15,815 bases of DNA, taken from NCBI GenBank assembly GCA_023388715.1, contig JAEWFT010000015.1:1-15815 (forward strand). Reading direction: 5' to 3'. The position numbers and the translations under genes were made by a program. This DNA is from Pseudomonadota bacterium. GTDB taxonomy: Bacteria > Pseudomonadota > Gammaproteobacteria > Xanthomonadales > Xanthomonadaceae. The notes beneath the pieces were generated by a model. It worked only from the letters and a program-made list of their open reading frames with translations, was not told the origin of the DNA and ran no database searches. Below, piece after piece: positions 14,686 to 15,815 of this stretch; positions within the stretch are counted from its first letter, which is position 1; every line of letters begins with the position of its first letter.

Positions 14686-14697
14686 CCCGCGCGCGAG

Positions 14698-15117
14698 CTA
14701 CTCGCCCTGCCACAGGTCCGGCAGGCCGCTGACCAGCCACCAGGTCCCGGCGGCCTCGTCATACCGCCAGCGCTCGCGGTAGCGGACGTTGCGCTCGGCC
14801 AGGGTGTTGCGGTTGATGACGCCGATCTCGACGTCGCGGATGACCGCGCCGTCGCCGGCGGTGGACATGCCGCGGTCGCGGTAGCCGGAGATCTGCACCT
14901 GGCGGTAGCGCGAGAGGTCGAAGTCGGTCAGCGGCCTCTGCTTGCGGACCTCCGGGTCCACCAGCTGCCATGCCCCCTCGAAGTCGCCCCAGCGGATCGC
15001 CGCCGAGTAGTCGTACTGCACCTGTTCCAGCGCGGTGCCCTTGCTTGCCGACTTGGGGCAGCCCGCCAGCAGCGCCAGACAGGCGACCAGCAACACACGC
15101 AGCAGCGTTCCACGCAT
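14698..15117 (-). CDS. Small lipoprotein of unknown function
   Basis: A 139-residue protein I do not recognise as a named family. It begins with a lipoprotein signal peptide, MRGTLLRVLLVACLALLAGC, with lipobox LAGC and lipidated C20. The mature part, from about residue 29, reads ALEQVQYDYSAAIRWGDFEGAWQLVDPEVR, then a strand-rich half ending in RYRERWRYDEAAGTWWLVSGLPDLW. The helix-then-sheet order with paired tryptophans near the end is suggestive of an NTF2-like cone fold, but this is inference. ATG at 15117 has GGAG 7 bases upstream, which favours it over the ATG 27 bases earlier. It is on the same strand as the rhodanese gene (46-base gap) and the thioesterase gene (47-base gap). Confidence 0.85.
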   Translation of the reverse strand: MRGTLLRVLLVACLALLAGCPKSASKGTALEQVQYDYSAAIRWGDFEGAWQLVDPEVRKQRPLTDFDLSRYRQVQISGYRDRGMSTAGDGAVIRDVEIGVINRNTLAERNVRYRERWRYDEAAGTWWLVSGLPDLWQGE

Positions 15118-15164
15118 CGGCGATCTCCCGGATCCAGCCCGCATCCTAACCTGCGCGCCGGCCC

Positions 15165-15653
15165 CTACCGGGCGATGGCGACATAGCGCCCGGCCAGCAC
15201 CGCGGCGCTGGCGCCATCGGCCAGCAGCGTCCGCGCGTTGATCCGGAAGCTGGCGCGTCCCTGCGCGCGCACCGTTGCCGGCAGGTCGATCGCCTGCGCG
15301 CCTTCCGCGCCGGCGGTTTCCAGCCGCGCCTCGACCACCAGGTCCTCGTACACCGGCTTCAGGTAGCGCACCCGGCTGTCGGCGACGTAGATGTCGGCGT
15401 CCACGCCGGCCTCGGCCAGCAGCACCGAGGCCACGCCCCAGCCGGCGATCGTCATCAGCGAGCTCAGGCTGCCGCCGAACGCGCAGCCCTTGTCGTTGAT
15501 GTTGGCGGCCAGCGGCGCCCCCAGCACCAGCGCGTCGCCCTGCCAGCCTAGGATCCGCGGCTGCATCGCCGCCACCGGCGGCATGCCGGCGAAATGGGCG
15601 GCCAGCGCGGCGAGCGCGGGGGCGGTTGCAGGCAAAGTGGCGGGGGCGACCAT
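15165..15653 (-). CDS. YiiD C-terminal-domain-type hotdog-fold thioesterase
   Basis: A 162-residue protein matching the YiiD_C putative thioesterase family. The signature is the helix-entering NINDKGCAFGGSLSSL (51-66) followed by MTIAGWGVASVLL (67-79), and a later strand ADSRVRYLKPVYEDL (91-105) as in hotdog folds. Family knowledge: these enzymes are thought to hydrolyse acyl thioesters; the substrate is not established. In E. coli YiiD this domain is fused to an N-terminal acetyltransferase, which is absent here. ATG at 15653 is chosen because it is nearest the domain; an ATG 18 bases upstream is possible, and longer extensions would overlap the divergent hemD. The 45-base gap to hemD must hold both promoters. 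Confidence 0.85.
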   Translation of the reverse strand: MVAPATLPATAPALAALAAHFAGMPPVAAMQPRILGWQGDALVLGAPLAANINDKGCAFGGSLSSLMTIAGWGVASVLLAEAGVDADIYVADSRVRYLKPVYEDLVVEARLETAGAEGAQAIDLPATVRAQGRASFRINARTLLADGASAAVLAGRYVAIAR

Positions 15654-15698
15654 CGCCCTAGCCTGCCGCATGCGGTGGCGCTGTGCCAAGCTGCCCGG

Positions 15699-15815
15699 AT
15701 GAGCGATCGCGTCGCTTCCCTGCACGGTTGGACCGTGGTCTCGCTGCGCCCGCGCGGCCAGCACGCCGCTGTCCGCGCGGCCGCGGCGCGCCACGGCGCG
15801 CGGGTGCTCGGGATC
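15699..15815 (+). CDS. hemD: HemD, uroporphyrinogen-III synthase (partial, N-terminal 39 codons)
   Basis: Only the first 39 codons are present, running off the right edge. The translation MSDRVASLHGWTVVSLRPRGQHAAVRAAAARHGARVLGI has the usual HemD opening: a first strand WTVVSLRP followed by a helix and a second strand. Family knowledge: HemD cyclises hydroxymethylbilane to uroporphyrinogen III in tetrapyrrole (haem/sirohaem) synthesis. The call rests on this short segment only, so an unrelated Rossmann-like start is not excluded. No clear ribosome-binding site precedes the ATG at 15699. It is divergent from the thioesterase gene. Confidence 0.72.
   Translation, partial: MSDRVASLHGWTVVSLRPRGQHAAVRAAAARHGARVLGI

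Overview
The window is high-GC (roughly 70% by eye) chromosomal DNA of a gammaproteobacterium. It most likely comes from the Xanthomonadaceae/Lysobacteraceae (Xanthomonas, Stenotrophomonas, Lysobacter, Luteimonas and relatives). The evidence is an Ax21-family outer-membrane protein, a four-gene oleABCD long-chain olefin cluster, and a rhodanese-secB-gpsA run like E. coli yibN-grxC-secB-gpsA. Species cannot be fixed from the sequence alone. I see no phage, insertion sequence, CRISPR array, rRNA or tRNA.

Left part (1-7000, mostly minus strand). In transcription order this is oleA (olefin thiolase), oleB (beta-lactone decarboxylase), a 1 kb interruption, oleC (beta-lactone synthetase), oleD (NADPH ketoreductase), ubiJ and ubiB (ubiquinone biosynthesis; ubiB runs off the left edge). 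oleC, oleD, ubiJ and ubiB are joined by three consecutive 4-base ATGA stop/start overlaps, so hydrocarbon synthesis and ubiquinone biosynthesis look translationally coupled. The interruption holds a plus-strand YkgJ-family cysteine-cluster gene that looks broken by a small frameshifting deletion. It also holds two related long hairpins in inverted orientation, which share a loop but have different, self-complementary stems (a REPIN-like element).

Middle (7000-11620). A small DUF4156 lipoprotein and a large periplasmic two-domain M16 zinc peptidase lie on the minus strand, with a hairpin between them. Divergent from the peptidase are a carbonyl-reductase-type SDR and trmL (tRNA wobble 2'-O-methyltransferase) on the plus strand.

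Right part (11620-15815). The Ax21-family gene has a long leader with repeats and a hairpin, and ends in a strong intrinsic terminator. Convergent to it on the minus strand are a membrane-anchored rhodanese (yibN-like), secB and gpsA, without the glutaredoxin gene found at this place in E. coli. Upstream are a small lipoprotein of unknown function and a YiiD-type hotdog thioesterase. The window closes with the first codons of a plus-strand uroporphyrinogen-III synthase gene (hemD).

The clearest pathway is hydrocarbon synthesis: OleA joins two fatty acyl-CoAs, OleD reduces the beta-keto acid, OleC closes the beta-lactone, and OleB releases CO2 to leave a cis-olefin. No stretch over 300 bases is without a gene or gene remnant.
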